Positions 1-8,209 of a stretch of 26,776 bases of DNA are shown here, in pieces. How positions within the stretch are numbered: the stretch's first letter is position 1; every line of letters starts with the position of its first letter. The translations under genes were made by a program, and so were the position numbers. The notes beneath the pieces were generated by a model. That model made no database searches. It worked only from the letters and a program-made list of their open reading frames with translations, and was not told the origin of the DNA. Source of the stretch: a virus; IMG/VR virus record IMGVR_UViG_3300017989_003351, positions 1-26,776 of that record; one strand, given 5' to 3'.

Positions 1-1
1 C

Positions 2-42
2 TTTGATAATATAATTAATATATTATATATTATTTTATCAAA
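2..42. repeat. AT-rich imperfect palindrome at the window edge
   Basis: The outer arms TTTGATAA (2-9) and TTATCAAA (35-42) are perfectly complementary. The AT-only centre is close to self-complementary as well. The element lies just beyond the terminator that ends the leftmost gene. It could be a cruciform-forming site, a second weak terminator or simply low-complexity sequence at an assembly edge. Nothing in it identifies an origin or attachment site. Confidence 0.5.
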
Positions 43-53
43 ATCAACCAAAA

Positions 54-80
54 AACAACCAGGGTCTTTCCCTGGCTGTT
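54..80 (-). terminator. Rho-independent terminator after the 83-residue ORF
   Basis: CCAGGG (59-64) and CCCTGG (70-75) form a 6-bp stem around a 5-base loop. It extends by AACA/TGTT across one mismatch. On the minus strand the stem is followed by TTGTTTTTT. It lies just past the stop codon at 88-90 and closes the leftmost transcription unit. Confidence 0.8.
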
Positions 81-87
81 TAACGCA

Positions 88-339
88 TTAAATAAATGCG
101 CCTACAAACATTCCTTTCGCTTCTTGAATGTCATTATCGACCTCTCTGAAATCGGCGATACTGGAATGCCAGTTATTGATCTCTGACTTGCATTCGTTGA
201 TTTCTTCCTGATCACCGATTCGCATGGCCTGCTTTAATTGATTTTTCTTCAATTTCAACATCGCCTTGCAATAGTCCAGTCGGTTTTCGTTTTTCTTGCT
301 TAGGAATTGTGCTGGGGTTACGGCTTGTGAGGTTTTCAT
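88..339 (-). CDS. Hypothetical 83-residue hydrophilic protein behind a structured leader
   Basis: The protein is 83 residues, starting MKTSQAVTPAQFLSKK. ATG 337-339 is chosen because AAAGGAG lies seven bases upstream on the minus strand. The frame stays open much further upstream, but that part runs through the hairpins of the leader and is unlikely to be translated. The middle is rich in Lys, Gln, Glu and Asn and looks helical or coiled-coil; the end is more hydrophobic (GMFVGAFI). I recognise no family. A strong terminator follows at once, so this is a single-gene or last-gene unit. The leader at 340-500 looks like an attenuator that could hide its ribosome site, suggesting that expression is conditional. 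The function is unknown. Confidence 0.65.
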   Translation of the reverse strand: MKTSQAVTPAQFLSKKNENRLDYCKAMLKLKKNQLKQAMRIGDQEEINECKSEINNWHSSIADFREVDNDIQEAKGMFVGAFI

Positions 340-370
340 GGTGAATCTCCTTTGAGTTAGACAATAAAAA

Positions 371-432
371 AACCCAGTCTTGTCTACTCTCAAAGGAAAG
401 CTCAGGCGCTCACGCAACCTGAAGACTGGGTT
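371..432 (-). terminator. Terminator-shaped hairpin within the leader
   Basis: AACCCAGTCTT (371-381) and AAGACTGGGTT (422-432) are a perfect 11-bp inverted repeat with a 40-base loop. The loop holds a small CAGG/CCTG stem. On the minus strand the 3' arm runs into seven Ts. It sits before the SD of the 83-residue ORF, where it could stop transcription before the gene. Confidence 0.6.
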
Positions 433-455
433 AAAATTTAGTACGGACATAAAAA

Positions 456-477
456 AACCAAAATAACGGTTTTGGTT
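456..477 (-). terminator. AT-rich terminator hairpin
   Basis: AACCAAAA (456-463) pairs with TTTTGGTT (470-477) around a 6-base loop. A run of Ts follows on the minus strand, from the A run at 451-457. It would end transcripts of the signal-peptide gene upstream. The low GC content makes it weaker than the terminator at 54-80. Confidence 0.55.
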
Positions 478-571
478 TTCCGCCTTTGAAGTAGACAATA
501 GAATTGTAACTTTTTTACCGATAAAAGTCAAGTGTTTTTTTAATGTTTTATAAAAAAGTTTCATTTTATTT

Positions 572-1267
572 CTATTCAACTAAATTGCTTTTCACCGCAT
601 TTTTAATTTCATCTGCCAAAAACCAACCAGTATAATCTACTACATCTCTACTGGAAATGGATATTTCAGCATACACGTACAGGCTGCCATCATCGTTTTC
701 TTGAATCGCCCTCACAAACACTAACGATCCAACCGGCAGGTAGTCAATAAAATTGTTCAGATTCACAAGATCATCACCAGATACAATAGGCAACCTGTTT
801 ATTTTTACCAGGTCTGTAAATGTCAACCAAAACTGCCCAGGCGAGACATTGGCCTTAAAATCTGCTTTGTAAGTGCTGTAAACGTCAGCTTCGGTCAACT
901 CTTTTGGTTCGAACTTTGGGACTTTTTTCTTGTTGCCGGTCATCTTTGCGAAATATATGTATCCATATATTTCGTCGTTTAATTCAACCAAAAACAAATC
1001 AGAACCACCCGCCCTGTTCTTAACTTTTTGACAGATCTTTACAAGGTCACCTTTTTTTAATTCAAATACTTTTGTAAAAGAATTAGCAAATTCATCATCC
1101 CAAGCAACATTCGGCATCGCATATAAACCCTTTGCGATATCCATTTGAAAACGATCAATCTCCCACGTTTCGCCGAGCTTGGCACTCCTCATGTCGGTAG
1201 CAGAAAACACATTGATTGCAATTACCAAGATCAAAAAGCTAACCACAAATAGACTTTTGTTTTTCAT
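572..1267 (-). CDS. Secreted or membrane-anchored protein of unknown function
   Basis: The protein is 231 residues, starting MKNKSLFVVSFLILVIAINVF. Residues 1-23 look like a Sec signal peptide: Lys-rich start, long hydrophobic core, and a plausible cleavage after Phe-Ser-Ala. There is no lipobox cysteine. The rest is mixed and acidic, with a motif such as YAEISISSRDVVDYTGWFLA near the end, and suggests a small folded periplasmic domain. A good SD (CGGAGA) precedes the ATG. It follows the tape measure gene, where distal tail genes would be expected, but has its own promoter candidate at 1298-1326 and a terminator after it. It may therefore be an independently expressed gene altering the host envelope, for example a lysogenic-conversion or exclusion factor. 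That role is inference; no family was recognised. Confidence 0.8.
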   Translation of the reverse strand: MKNKSLFVVSFLILVIAINVFSATDMRSAKLGETWEIDRFQMDIAKGLYAMPNVAWDDEFANSFTKVFELKKGDLVKICQKVKNRAGGSDLFLVELNDEIYGYIYFAKMTGNKKKVPKFEPKELTEADVYSTYKADFKANVSPGQFWLTFTDLVKINRLPIVSGDDLVNLNNFIDYLPVGSLVFVRAIQENDDGSLYVYAEISISSRDVVDYTGWFLADEIKNAVKSNLVE

Positions 1268-1297
1268 CTTTTTCTCCGTTTTTTATTAGGCTCTTTA

Positions 1298-1326
1298 ATG
1301 ATAAATTTATCTAAACTTAAATTCAA
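1298..1326 (-). promoter_or_regulatory. Candidate sigma70-type promoter for the secreted protein
   Basis: On the minus strand TTGAAT (1326-1321) and TATCAT (1303-1298) are separated by 17 bases and match the -35 and -10 consensus in 4 and 5 of 6 positions. A 12-bp perfect palindrome (GATAAATTTATC, 1300-1311) overlaps the -10 and could be an operator. The sequence is AT-rich, so chance matches are possible. Confidence 0.4.
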
Positions 1327-1394
1327 GGTATTTGTTGTTTTTTGGGGTATTTTGTTAGATAAAAGTATCATTTATAAATCCTACTCTGAACCTA

Positions 1395-4300
1395 TTACTT
1401 GTACGGATTAGAACCAATCTCAAAGTGCCGCTCTAGCTTTTTAACATTCGAATAAATATCATTCTCTACAACCTCAACCCATGTATTTGGACCTGCGTTG
1501 TGAACGTGAACATTTACATTTGCCGCTTGCGGCTGGCTGTTTAAAACATTCGGGTCCAAAGAAGCATTAAAAGCGTTTAGTTGTTGCTCGCTAAATTTTT
1601 GCGTGGCAGCGGGACGCAATACAAATTCATCCTCCAAACCAACAAACATTTTTTCTCTTGGAAGCAATGACCTGCCAGTGTGTGCGGTTAACAGGCCGCC
1701 GGAATGATAGGCTTGCGATTGGTTTTCATCCCCCTTGATGGGATCGACTCCTGAAATATTTGGATCTTTAAATAAATTATCTAACTGGTTTTCCAAGTCG
1801 GCAATTTTTTTCAACGCTTCGGAAATATCCAAATCTAATTCGTACTTTGTTTCATCGAGCCAAGAGTAGGTACTTTTTAATTCTGTTAACAATAATCCAA
1901 TATTCGTTTGGGCTTCGGATATTTCAAGATTTATCTTGGCCTTTTCCAACTCGGCGCTTTCGACAAAACCATCAATATCCTTTTTTAGCAAACCAATTGT
2001 TTCAATTGCCTTGGAAATTTCAACGTTAATGCTTGCCTTTTCAATATTAGCGCTTTCTATTAATTCATCTATTTTTCTATCAAGATCATTTATTTTAGTT
2101 AGCGCATCATTTGTATCTATCTTAAATTGCATATCATTTTCTTGCATTTGCAAGAACAACGCATCTAATTGAGTTTGAAGCTCGTTTACACCTGTATTGG
2201 CCACCAAGTCAATCGCAGCATTTTCGTCTATTTCGCCACCAGCTGCGGTGAAACTTGCAACAAGATCATCCAGTGCTGTTTGAACCTCTGTAAACGCTTC
2301 GGAGTCCGGATTTAAGTCAGCAAGATAGTTTTTCATCTGCTGAATCATTGCATTGATCTGTTCATCAACATTTGTTGTGTCCAAATCAACATTAAAAAAC
2401 AACAATTGTTCAACGGCATCGTTTGCTTGTTTTAATTGTGTTTCGAATTCGGAGTGCTCGCCCATTAAAGACGACATCATTGAATCCCAAGTAAGTTGCA
2501 AGGTGGCGGCCCCACCGGTCGCAGTTTCGATGAAATTAGTTATTTCAGTAAAATCAAAATCCGAAACACCATCGTCTAAGCCGTCAATAACACTTTTTAA
2601 AAACGTAATATTGTCCATCGTGCTGTCAATGTCGATCTTGATGCTTCTGTCTTTTTGAATATAATTCGTCTGAATATCTTCAAGCTGTCTTCCTAATTCA
2701 GCCTTTTGAGACTCAATATTTGAAATGTCGACGCCTAACTGAATATCAACCATGCCTATTTCGGCAAAAAGATTATCAATAATTTCATGCTGTTCCGCTA
2801 TCTTTACCCGTGTTTTGTCAATATCGATACCGAGCTGTGCATCAATTGCGATTTTTTCAAGTTCCAAATCATCGATCGTTTTTAACTGATCACGAATTTG
2901 ACCTTGTAAGTCTTCGATCTTTATTTGCGCTTCGAGTTCAATAACCTCCCTCTTTTCATATAAACCATCAAGAGCAAGTTTAACATCGTTCAATTCACTC
3001 TTAATTGCAAGCGCTCCGCTTTGTGTATCCTGCAATTTTTGCCAAAGCTCGTTTAATTCGTCGAGCCTTTCCTTTGCGTCCTGATAGGCCTGCGAATCGG
3101 GGCTAAGTGTGGTCAAGTATTCCCGCATAGATTGAATGGACGCCGCAATCTGTTCGTCGGCGTCTGTTGTACTCAGGTCAACATTAAAGTATAAAAGCTG
3201 TTCAATCGCGCTCGATGCCGTTATAATATCTTTTTCAAATTGCGAAAATTCATCAAATACAGCTTTTGTCATATCGCCCCAGGCAATTACCAGGGCTTTA
3301 ATGGATTTAGTTGTGTCGTCAAAAGATTCCGCAACCTGGCTCTGTAAACCGGATATATATTCCTCATATTCTATCATTGCCGACATTTCAAGATTCAATT
3401 CAGCTTGCCGTTCCTGTCTTTTTTTCAACATTTCCAGACGCTTTTCTTCTGCCGCTGAGTCCTCTGCTATTTTTTTCAAATATTCTTCATAATTAATCAT
3501 AGCAGCAAGCTCTTTATTGTGCTCTCCCCTGCGTTCGGCCGCTCTTTGTTGCATCCGTTGTTGTTTCTCCAATTCTTCTGTTTCTTTGGCAATTAATTCG
3601 GCAATGTATGCTTCATAATCACTCATAGCAGCAAGCTCTCTATTGTGGTCTTCCCTGCGTTCGGCTGCCCGTGCATGAGATTCCGCCTCACCATTTATGG
3701 AATCGTTGTAATTTTCCTGGCTTTGTTTTAATTCAGCCAGTCTTACAATAGCTGCCTCTCTCTTTTCGTTAAGGGCATCCATTTGTGCCAAAATTGCGGC
3801 ATATTCTTCACCGTTAGATGCGTCATTTAGCGAATCCTCAAGAGCGTCAATTTCCTCTTGATAGCTTCCAATTGATTCCGATAGTGCCGCTATTTGCTCT
3901 GCGTATGGGGTGTAATTTATGTTGTCTGTTTGTCCACTCAACTCAAGCAAGGCCGCCCCTGCTTGTCTAATTTTCTCAGCGAGATCGGCATAAGCCTGAC
4001 TTGCTGGATCAAGAGAATCCATTAATTTTTGAGCGGCAGCAATTTCACCTTCTAATAGATATTGCAATCCCGTTGTATCCATCCCACCAAAATAATCTGA
4101 CATTTCCGAGGCTTTTTCAATCAGCACATCAAGAGACGCAATTTCAGATTGCAAGTTTTCGCTCAACACAAAACTTGATGTTAAATCTCGAAGCTGTTGC
4201 GAATATTCTTCCGCTAAAAGATAAAGATTTGCCAGCGTTGAACCTGTTGCAGTTTGCATATCCTCCATGACTGCGTTAAGCTGGTCTTGGTATTGACCGA

Positions 4301-6995
4301 TAATTTTCGAGCTAAAAGCACCGTTCATGTCCTCCAATATCGAAACGGAATCCTCAAAGGACTCGTTCGTTGTGCCAAGCATTTCTTTAACGTCACCAAG
4401 ACTACGGGAAACTTCTTCATTTTTATCTTTAAATAAATTTAGACCCATGTTAATTGCTTTTAACCCCAGCGATACAGGGTCAAAGGAGTCGGTTGCAATA
4501 TTGGTAATCATCGAAATACCCTCTTTCATTAACCCGGCATTTTTGCCACCAATATTAAAACCGTCAATAATTTCATCTAAATATGACGCATAATCAGCCC
4601 AAGACTTGCTACCGTCCCCTGTTTCATCCCGTAAGTTTTCAAGTTTTTCTTTGACTAATTCGGTTTCTTCGTTTGTTAAATCATAAAGATTTAAAGCTGA
4701 TTCAAGTTGTTCAATTTCTTTTTTGCGAGGATCTTCAAGGTCTGCCGTTATTTTCTCAAGCATTGCATATTTACTAACAAAACCTGTCATCAACGACTCA
4801 CCAGATTCCAATACAGGTTTCAACTCCTCGAAACTCGTTCTGATGCCACCAAGCGGAACGTCAGGCAATGATATTTTAATATTACCATAACTCTTAGTTA
4901 CCGCATCAAGTGCAGCTTGGTTATCGCCAAGCTTTAAATTCAAATCAATTATCTTGTCTAATAATTGACCGTGAGCAAAAGCGTCATCTTTTACGAGTGG
5001 AATTAATGCAGTATGTTCATCAATTTGCGATCTGATTTGGTCCGTAGTTTCAATGCCCAAATCTTTCAGTTTCGCAAGCAAATCACTGCGAGCATCTTCA
5101 GCAGCAGAAAGTGCGTTAGTTGATATGACCCCCGCATCGGTTGCAATATTTAAGGTCTCTTGTATTTCCGTTTGTTTTTCAGTTGTACCGCTTAATTCCT
5201 CTAACTCTTTTTTAAGCGCTGCATATTCTTGGCCCAAATCATCAACTCGACCACCGCCAAGTTTAGAAATCAAATCGCCCAAATCCCCGCCGATAGCGGC
5301 ACCAAGCCCCGCAAACGCTCCGGACGTTTCTCCGATTTTCCCTGCGAGCTCGTCCATTTTTAATTCTATCTGCTCTTTTCGTAATTCTCGATATGCAGCG
5401 GCAGCTTTTAATATATCTCCACCGTATTCAGTCATATCTACGCCAGCCTCGTCGAGCATTTTACGCAACTCGCCACCTGTGGAAATAAATTCCTCAGTTT
5501 CCTTTTTGGTTAACGTTTTCTTTTCTGCGAGTTCGGCATAACGATTTTTTAATTTCTCAACGCTCTCAACTTCATCACTGGTAGCATCAATCTCTTTAAG
5601 TATTGCCGCCCGATGTCCCTCGTACAAACTGATTGAAGCGGTAATCGCTGCGGTAATTACAGTCAACGCAATTCCAACCGGCCCCAAAGATGTCGCCCAT
5701 AATTTCTGAACTGCAATCAAACCTTTTGCGGCCGTCGCAGTTGCACCGAGACCAACAGCCAACGTTCCAAGAGTTGTAACAACGGATTGAATCGCTTCCG
5801 GATGTTCATTTAAATTACCCAGCAGATTAGACAGAACCGGATTAGTACTATTTCCCATCCCTATAAAAGCATCAGTTATGATGTTTAAGGAAATTTTTGC
5901 TTGTGATGCTAAAGTCCCAAAACGCTGCTCTGCCTCTTTTGTTAAGGCGTTGTTTTCTTCATACGCCTCTGATCCCTTTGACAGGGCATCAGAAAACAAG
6001 TCACTGGCGCTTGAGGCTCTTAAAAGACTATCCCGGAGTCTTATTTCGCTCATACCTAAATCTTCAAGCACCCCAAACACGTTGCCGCCCTCTTCTTTGA
6101 CATCTCCAAGGCCGGAAATGAACTTGGTAATAGCTTCACTGGAATCCTGACTGAAAAGATTCGCAAAACTTTCGGATGTTAATCCTGCTATATCAGCAAA
6201 TTTTTCTAAATCGCCATTGCCGGTACTTACGGCGTTGGCAATTTTAATCATTAATTTGCTAATCGCCGTTCCACCGGCTTCAGCATTCAAACCGACTGAT
6301 GACAGTGCGGCACTAAAGCCAAGAATTTCGCCTTGAGACAAACCAATCTGTGCACCAGCGCCAGCAATTCTCATTGCGAACGCCACTACTTCACTTTCAG
6401 TCGTTGCGAAATTATTCCCAAGGTCAACAACGGTTGAACCGATACGTTCAATTTGTTCAGAAGCGCTCATCCCTGCGGGGGCAACTTGTTTGGTAATATT
6501 TACAAATCTCGCAAAATCAGATGCGGCTTGTTCCGTCGTCAAATTCGTTGTAACGCCAAGTTTTGCAATGGTTTCGGTAAACAACAAAAGGTCGCTTTTG
6601 GCAATACCAAGCTGGCCACCAAGCTCGCCTATTTTATTTAGCTCGTGTACTGACTCGGGGATTTCAAAAGCGAGTTCCCTAAAACCCTCTGCAAGCGCTA
6701 AACCCTCGCTGTTCAGATTGCCAAAATCATCCCTCAACCCGTCAACGGTTTTAGTCACACCCGTGAAACTTGACTCGAATTTTACACCAGCCATAACAAT
6801 AGTAGCAAAAGCCGCCGCTCCCACAACCGCAGCAGTATTCATTGCTTTCTGGATTTGCTGGGATTTTTGTTGAGCGGTCTTATCCGCCTGATCCATACCC
6901 TTTTTAAAATCTTCATACCCGCCTATTCCCAAATAAGCGACTATATCACCAACACCCGGAGAGGATGAACTCAACATACCAGAAAAATTACCCAT
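1395..6995 (-). CDS. Phage tail tape measure protein
   Basis: At 1866 residues this is the largest gene. It sets tail length and is packed inside the tail tube, then acts in DNA ejection. The N-terminal part (about residues 75-330) has the look of the TP901-type tape measure core, with motifs such as ELGGQLGIAKSDLLLFTETI and AFAMRIAGAGAQIGLSQGEI. Hydrophobic stretches lie near residues 53-70 and 398-452. The middle and C-terminal parts are long coiled coils with internal repeats (listed separately). The ATG overlaps the stop of the upstream chaperone frame by one base (TAATG), with GGAG seven bases upstream, so the two are translationally coupled. By the usual rule of about 0.15 nm per residue, the tail would be near 280 nm. 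No peptidase or lysozyme motif was recognised. Confidence 0.95.
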   Translation of the reverse strand: MGNFSGMLSSSSPGVGDIVAYLGIGGYEDFKKGMDQADKTAQQKSQQIQKAMNTAAVVGAAAFATIVMAGVKFESSFTGVTKTVDGLRDDFGNLNSEGLALAEGFRELAFEIPESVHELNKIGELGGQLGIAKSDLLLFTETIAKLGVTTNLTTEQAASDFARFVNITKQVAPAGMSASEQIERIGSTVVDLGNNFATTESEVVAFAMRIAGAGAQIGLSQGEILGFSAALSSVGLNAEAGGTAISKLMIKIANAVSTGNGDLEKFADIAGLTSESFANLFSQDSSEAITKFISGLGDVKEEGGNVFGVLEDLGMSEIRLRDSLLRASSASDLFSDALSKGSEAYEENNALTKEAEQRFGTLASQAKISLNIITDAFIGMGNSTNPVLSNLLGNLNEHPEAIQSVVTTLGTLAVGLGATATAAKGLIAVQKLWATSLGPVGIALTVITAAITASISLYEGHRAAILKEIDATSDEVESVEKLKNRYAELAEKKTLTKKETEEFISTGGELRKMLDEAGVDMTEYGGDILKAAAAYRELRKEQIELKMDELAGKIGETSGAFAGLGAAIGGDLGDLISKLGGGRVDDLGQEYAALKKELEELSGTTEKQTEIQETLNIATDAGVISTNALSAAEDARSDLLAKLKDLGIETTDQIRSQIDEHTALIPLVKDDAFAHGQLLDKIIDLNLKLGDNQAALDAVTKSYGNIKISLPDVPLGGIRTSFEELKPVLESGESLMTGFVSKYAMLEKITADLEDPRKKEIEQLESALNLYDLTNEETELVKEKLENLRDETGDGSKSWADYASYLDEIIDGFNIGGKNAGLMKEGISMITNIATDSFDPVSLGLKAINMGLNLFKDKNEEVSRSLGDVKEMLGTTNESFEDSVSILEDMNGAFSSKIIGQYQDQLNAVMEDMQTATGSTLANLYLLAEEYSQQLRDLTSSFVLSENLQSEIASLDVLIEKASEMSDYFGGMDTTGLQYLLEGEIAAAQKLMDSLDPASQAYADLAEKIRQAGAALLELSGQTDNINYTPYAEQIAALSESIGSYQEEIDALEDSLNDASNGEEYAAILAQMDALNEKREAAIVRLAELKQSQENYNDSINGEAESHARAAERREDHNRELAAMSDYEAYIAELIAKETEELEKQQRMQQRAAERRGEHNKELAAMINYEEYLKKIAEDSAAEEKRLEMLKKRQERQAELNLEMSAMIEYEEYISGLQSQVAESFDDTTKSIKALVIAWGDMTKAVFDEFSQFEKDIITASSAIEQLLYFNVDLSTTDADEQIAASIQSMREYLTTLSPDSQAYQDAKERLDELNELWQKLQDTQSGALAIKSELNDVKLALDGLYEKREVIELEAQIKIEDLQGQIRDQLKTIDDLELEKIAIDAQLGIDIDKTRVKIAEQHEIIDNLFAEIGMVDIQLGVDISNIESQKAELGRQLEDIQTNYIQKDRSIKIDIDSTMDNITFLKSVIDGLDDGVSDFDFTEITNFIETATGGAATLQLTWDSMMSSLMGEHSEFETQLKQANDAVEQLLFFNVDLDTTNVDEQINAMIQQMKNYLADLNPDSEAFTEVQTALDDLVASFTAAGGEIDENAAIDLVANTGVNELQTQLDALFLQMQENDMQFKIDTNDALTKINDLDRKIDELIESANIEKASINVEISKAIETIGLLKKDIDGFVESAELEKAKINLEISEAQTNIGLLLTELKSTYSWLDETKYELDLDISEALKKIADLENQLDNLFKDPNISGVDPIKGDENQSQAYHSGGLLTAHTGRSLLPREKMFVGLEDEFVLRPAATQKFSEQQLNAFNASLDPNVLNSQPQAANVNVHVHNAGPNTWVEVVENDIYSNVKKLERHFEIGSNPYK
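2250..3260 (-). repeat. Duplicated module in the tape measure gene
   Basis: Two stretches, near residues 1250-1315 and 1520-1580, share the pattern (A/S)xEQLL(Y/F)FNVDL followed by DEQI, SM/QM, YL and a P-D-S-x-A/E element. Each is followed by several hundred residues of coiled coil. A weaker third relative lies near residues 960-1015 (SLDPASQAYADLAEKI). This looks like segmental duplication. Coordinates are approximate. Confidence 0.6.
3376..3671 (-). repeat. Short tandem-like repeat in the tape measure gene
   Basis: Copies at 3624-3671 and 3498-3545 encode RAAERREDHNRELAAM and RAAERRGEHNKELAAM. They differ at about 6 of 48 bases. A diverged third copy (RQERQAELNLEMSAM) lies near 3376-3420. 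The spacing is about 126 bases. The high DNA identity of the first two points to recent duplication or gene conversion. Confidence 0.7.
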
Positions 6996-7941
6996 TAACG
7001 AACTCCAACTAATCTTCCATCGGGAAGTTTAACAACCTTTTTGAACGAGCTTTTATCAGTCTGGGAACTTTCATCAGCTTTTTGAATTGCGTGTTTAATT
7101 TTAATTCCTTTTGAACGAGCGTAAAATACAAGAGCTATGTCAATTAAATTTGTAATTCGCTTTATTAAAAAATCGTGTGGCGGTTCAACTTTTAATTGTT
7201 CCTCTAATATTGCCCGTCTGTACGGGTCTTCCATATCCTGCAAAAGCTGTGGATCAAAAGGCCCGTTATAACTGTACTTTTGGGCGAGAGCGTTTTGTAA
7301 AGTCCACTCATACTCTCCCGCCTCAATTAGTTTTTTGCGTCTTCGCTCGCCTGTTCCTTCATGTTTGCGAGTTTAGCGAACTGTTCAGTCATTAAAGTGA
7401 TTAAGCCTGCGTCACTTTTTACAACCTCTTTAAACGTTTCAAGCTGGGCTGAATCCTTAAAAAGCTTTTCGTTTGTTTGCGGGTCTTTTAAGAATTCTGG
7501 AACAAGCTCAATTCCGGTACTGGAAAACGACAAACGCCTTGCAACCTGGGCCGCTAAAGATTTAGGCGGGTCCGAGTACAAAGCGGTTCTTGTTTGTTGA
7601 GCGCTTTTTTTTCGGGTTTCTATTTGTTGCCTTGTCGCACCGTTGCTTTCCATTTCAGCAAGTTCTTGCTCAACCCTTTTATCGTATGCCTTAACCTCAT
7701 CGTTCCAAGCATCCATATTGGGTTTTTCGTCACCCATGCCTTTTCTTTTGCAAACAGCGAATTCTTTTTCGTAAATCAATGTTTGCTCTCTCTTGATCGC
7801 AGAAATGTCAGGCATGGATAACTTTGCGGCAACGCCTTCTTCCGGGTTGCTGGAATCCAACGGAATGATAAACTCAACACTGTTAATGCTTCCTGCACGG
7901 GCTTTAATTAAAGCTTCAATCGTATGTTTTGGTTTGCTCAT
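6995..7941 (-). CDS. Tail assembly chaperone G-GT fusion made by -1 frameshifting
   Basis: A second frame, open from the end of the chaperone gene to the tape measure start, would be fused to it by a -1 slip at A AAA AAC (7336-7330). The fusion is 204 + 111 = 315 residues; the added part begins LIEAGEYEWTLQNALAQKYS. The extension has no good start of its own (only a TTG at 7243) and continues through YNGPFDPQLLQDMEDPYRR to PDGRLVGVR, overlapping the tape measure ATG by one base. In lambda the equivalent gpGT, made in small amounts, binds the tape measure protein and recruits tail tube subunits. The position between tube and tape measure genes is the conserved one. Confidence 0.85.
7283..7336 (-). 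promoter_or_regulatory. Programmed -1 frameshift signal
   Basis: The canonical heptamer A AAA AAC (7336-7330) sits in the right phase, with codons GCA AAA AAC and the stop TAA directly after. Seven bases further on, GGCGGGAGAG (7322-7313) can pair with CTCTCGCC (7290-7283) as an 8-bp stem with a two-base bulge and a 22-base loop. That spacing suits a stimulatory structure. Confidence 0.85.
7327..7941 (-). CDS. Tail assembly chaperone (G-type)
   Basis: The protein is 204 residues, starting MSKPKHTIEALIKARAGSIN. It occupies the slot of lambda gpG, directly upstream of the tape measure gene and downstream of the tail tube gene. Residues 45-120 are highly charged and helical (KAYDKRVEQELAEMESNGA). 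The C-terminal part ends QFAKLANMKEQASEDAKN. An AAGGA SD precedes ATG 7939-7941. Most ribosomes would stop at 7327 and make this short form; a minority would shift to make G-GT. The family assignment rests on gene order and the frameshift signal rather than on recognised residues, as these chaperones diverge quickly. Confidence 0.8.
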   Translation of the reverse strand: MSKPKHTIEALIKARAGSINSVEFIIPLDSSNPEEGVAAKLSMPDISAIKREQTLIYEKEFAVCKRKGMGDEKPNMDAWNDEVKAYDKRVEQELAEMESNGATRQQIETRKKSAQQTRTALYSDPPKSLAAQVARRLSFSSTGIELVPEFLKDPQTNEKLFKDSAQLETFKEVVKSDAGLITLMTEQFAKLANMKEQASEDAKN

Positions 7942-7943
7942 TT

Positions 7944-8192
7944 TTATTTTCCTTTTTTATCTCGCTCTGCGAATACTTTAATTTTTAAGTCTTTGTGCGC
8001 TTTGGCAAAAGCATTCGCCTCTACACAAAGCGCACTGTTTTTTAATTTATCAACTAAGGAATTGTCGATTTCAGTAAATCCAAAAACCGTCAACTCATTA
8101 TCGCCAATTGTTTCAGTGATATCTGGTTTTTGATTACTCGCCACGGATAAGGCAGCGATATTGTAAAGATTTGTTGTTTTATATGATCTCAT
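7944..8192 (-). CDS. Small protein between tail tube and chaperone
   Basis: The protein is 82 residues, starting MRSYKTTNLYNIAALSVASN. The stop codon is two bases from the chaperone ATG, and AAGGA lies before its own ATG. The composition suggests a compact alpha/beta protein: an acidic N-terminal half and a basic C-terminal half (AKAHKDLKIKVFAERDKKGK). I recognise no family. Position suggests a minor tail or assembly factor co-expressed with tube and chaperone. Confidence 0.75.
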   Translation of the reverse strand: MRSYKTTNLYNIAALSVASNQKPDITETIGDNELTVFGFTEIDNSLVDKLKNSALCVEANAFAKAHKDLKIKVFAERDKKGK

Positions 8193-8209
8193 ATTATTTC
8201 CTTACCGGT

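Larger units (their letters stand above)
340..500 (-). promoter_or_regulatory. Attenuator-like leader RNA with competing pairings
   Basis: One 16-17 base motif occurs three times. On the minus strand, TTGTCTACTTCAAAGG (498-483) is upstream, its complement CCTTTGAGAGTAGACAA (396-380) is in the middle, and TTGTCTAACTCAAAGG (364-349) is downstream, where it includes part of the SD AAAGGAG. The middle copy can pair with the upstream copy (16 bp, one bulge) or with the downstream copy (about 14 bp), which would hide the SD. It also overlaps the 3' arm of a terminator-shaped hairpin (371-381 with 422-432). These pairings compete or form a pseudoknot. This is what a riboswitch, attenuator or protein-bound leader looks like. 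I match it to no known RNA class. Confidence 0.6.

Noticed and set aside
1847-6873. Many plus-strand open frames inside the tape measure gene
   Set aside because: They are antisense shadows of a low-stop-codon, repetitive gene; their Ser/Phe-rich products look like nothing coding.
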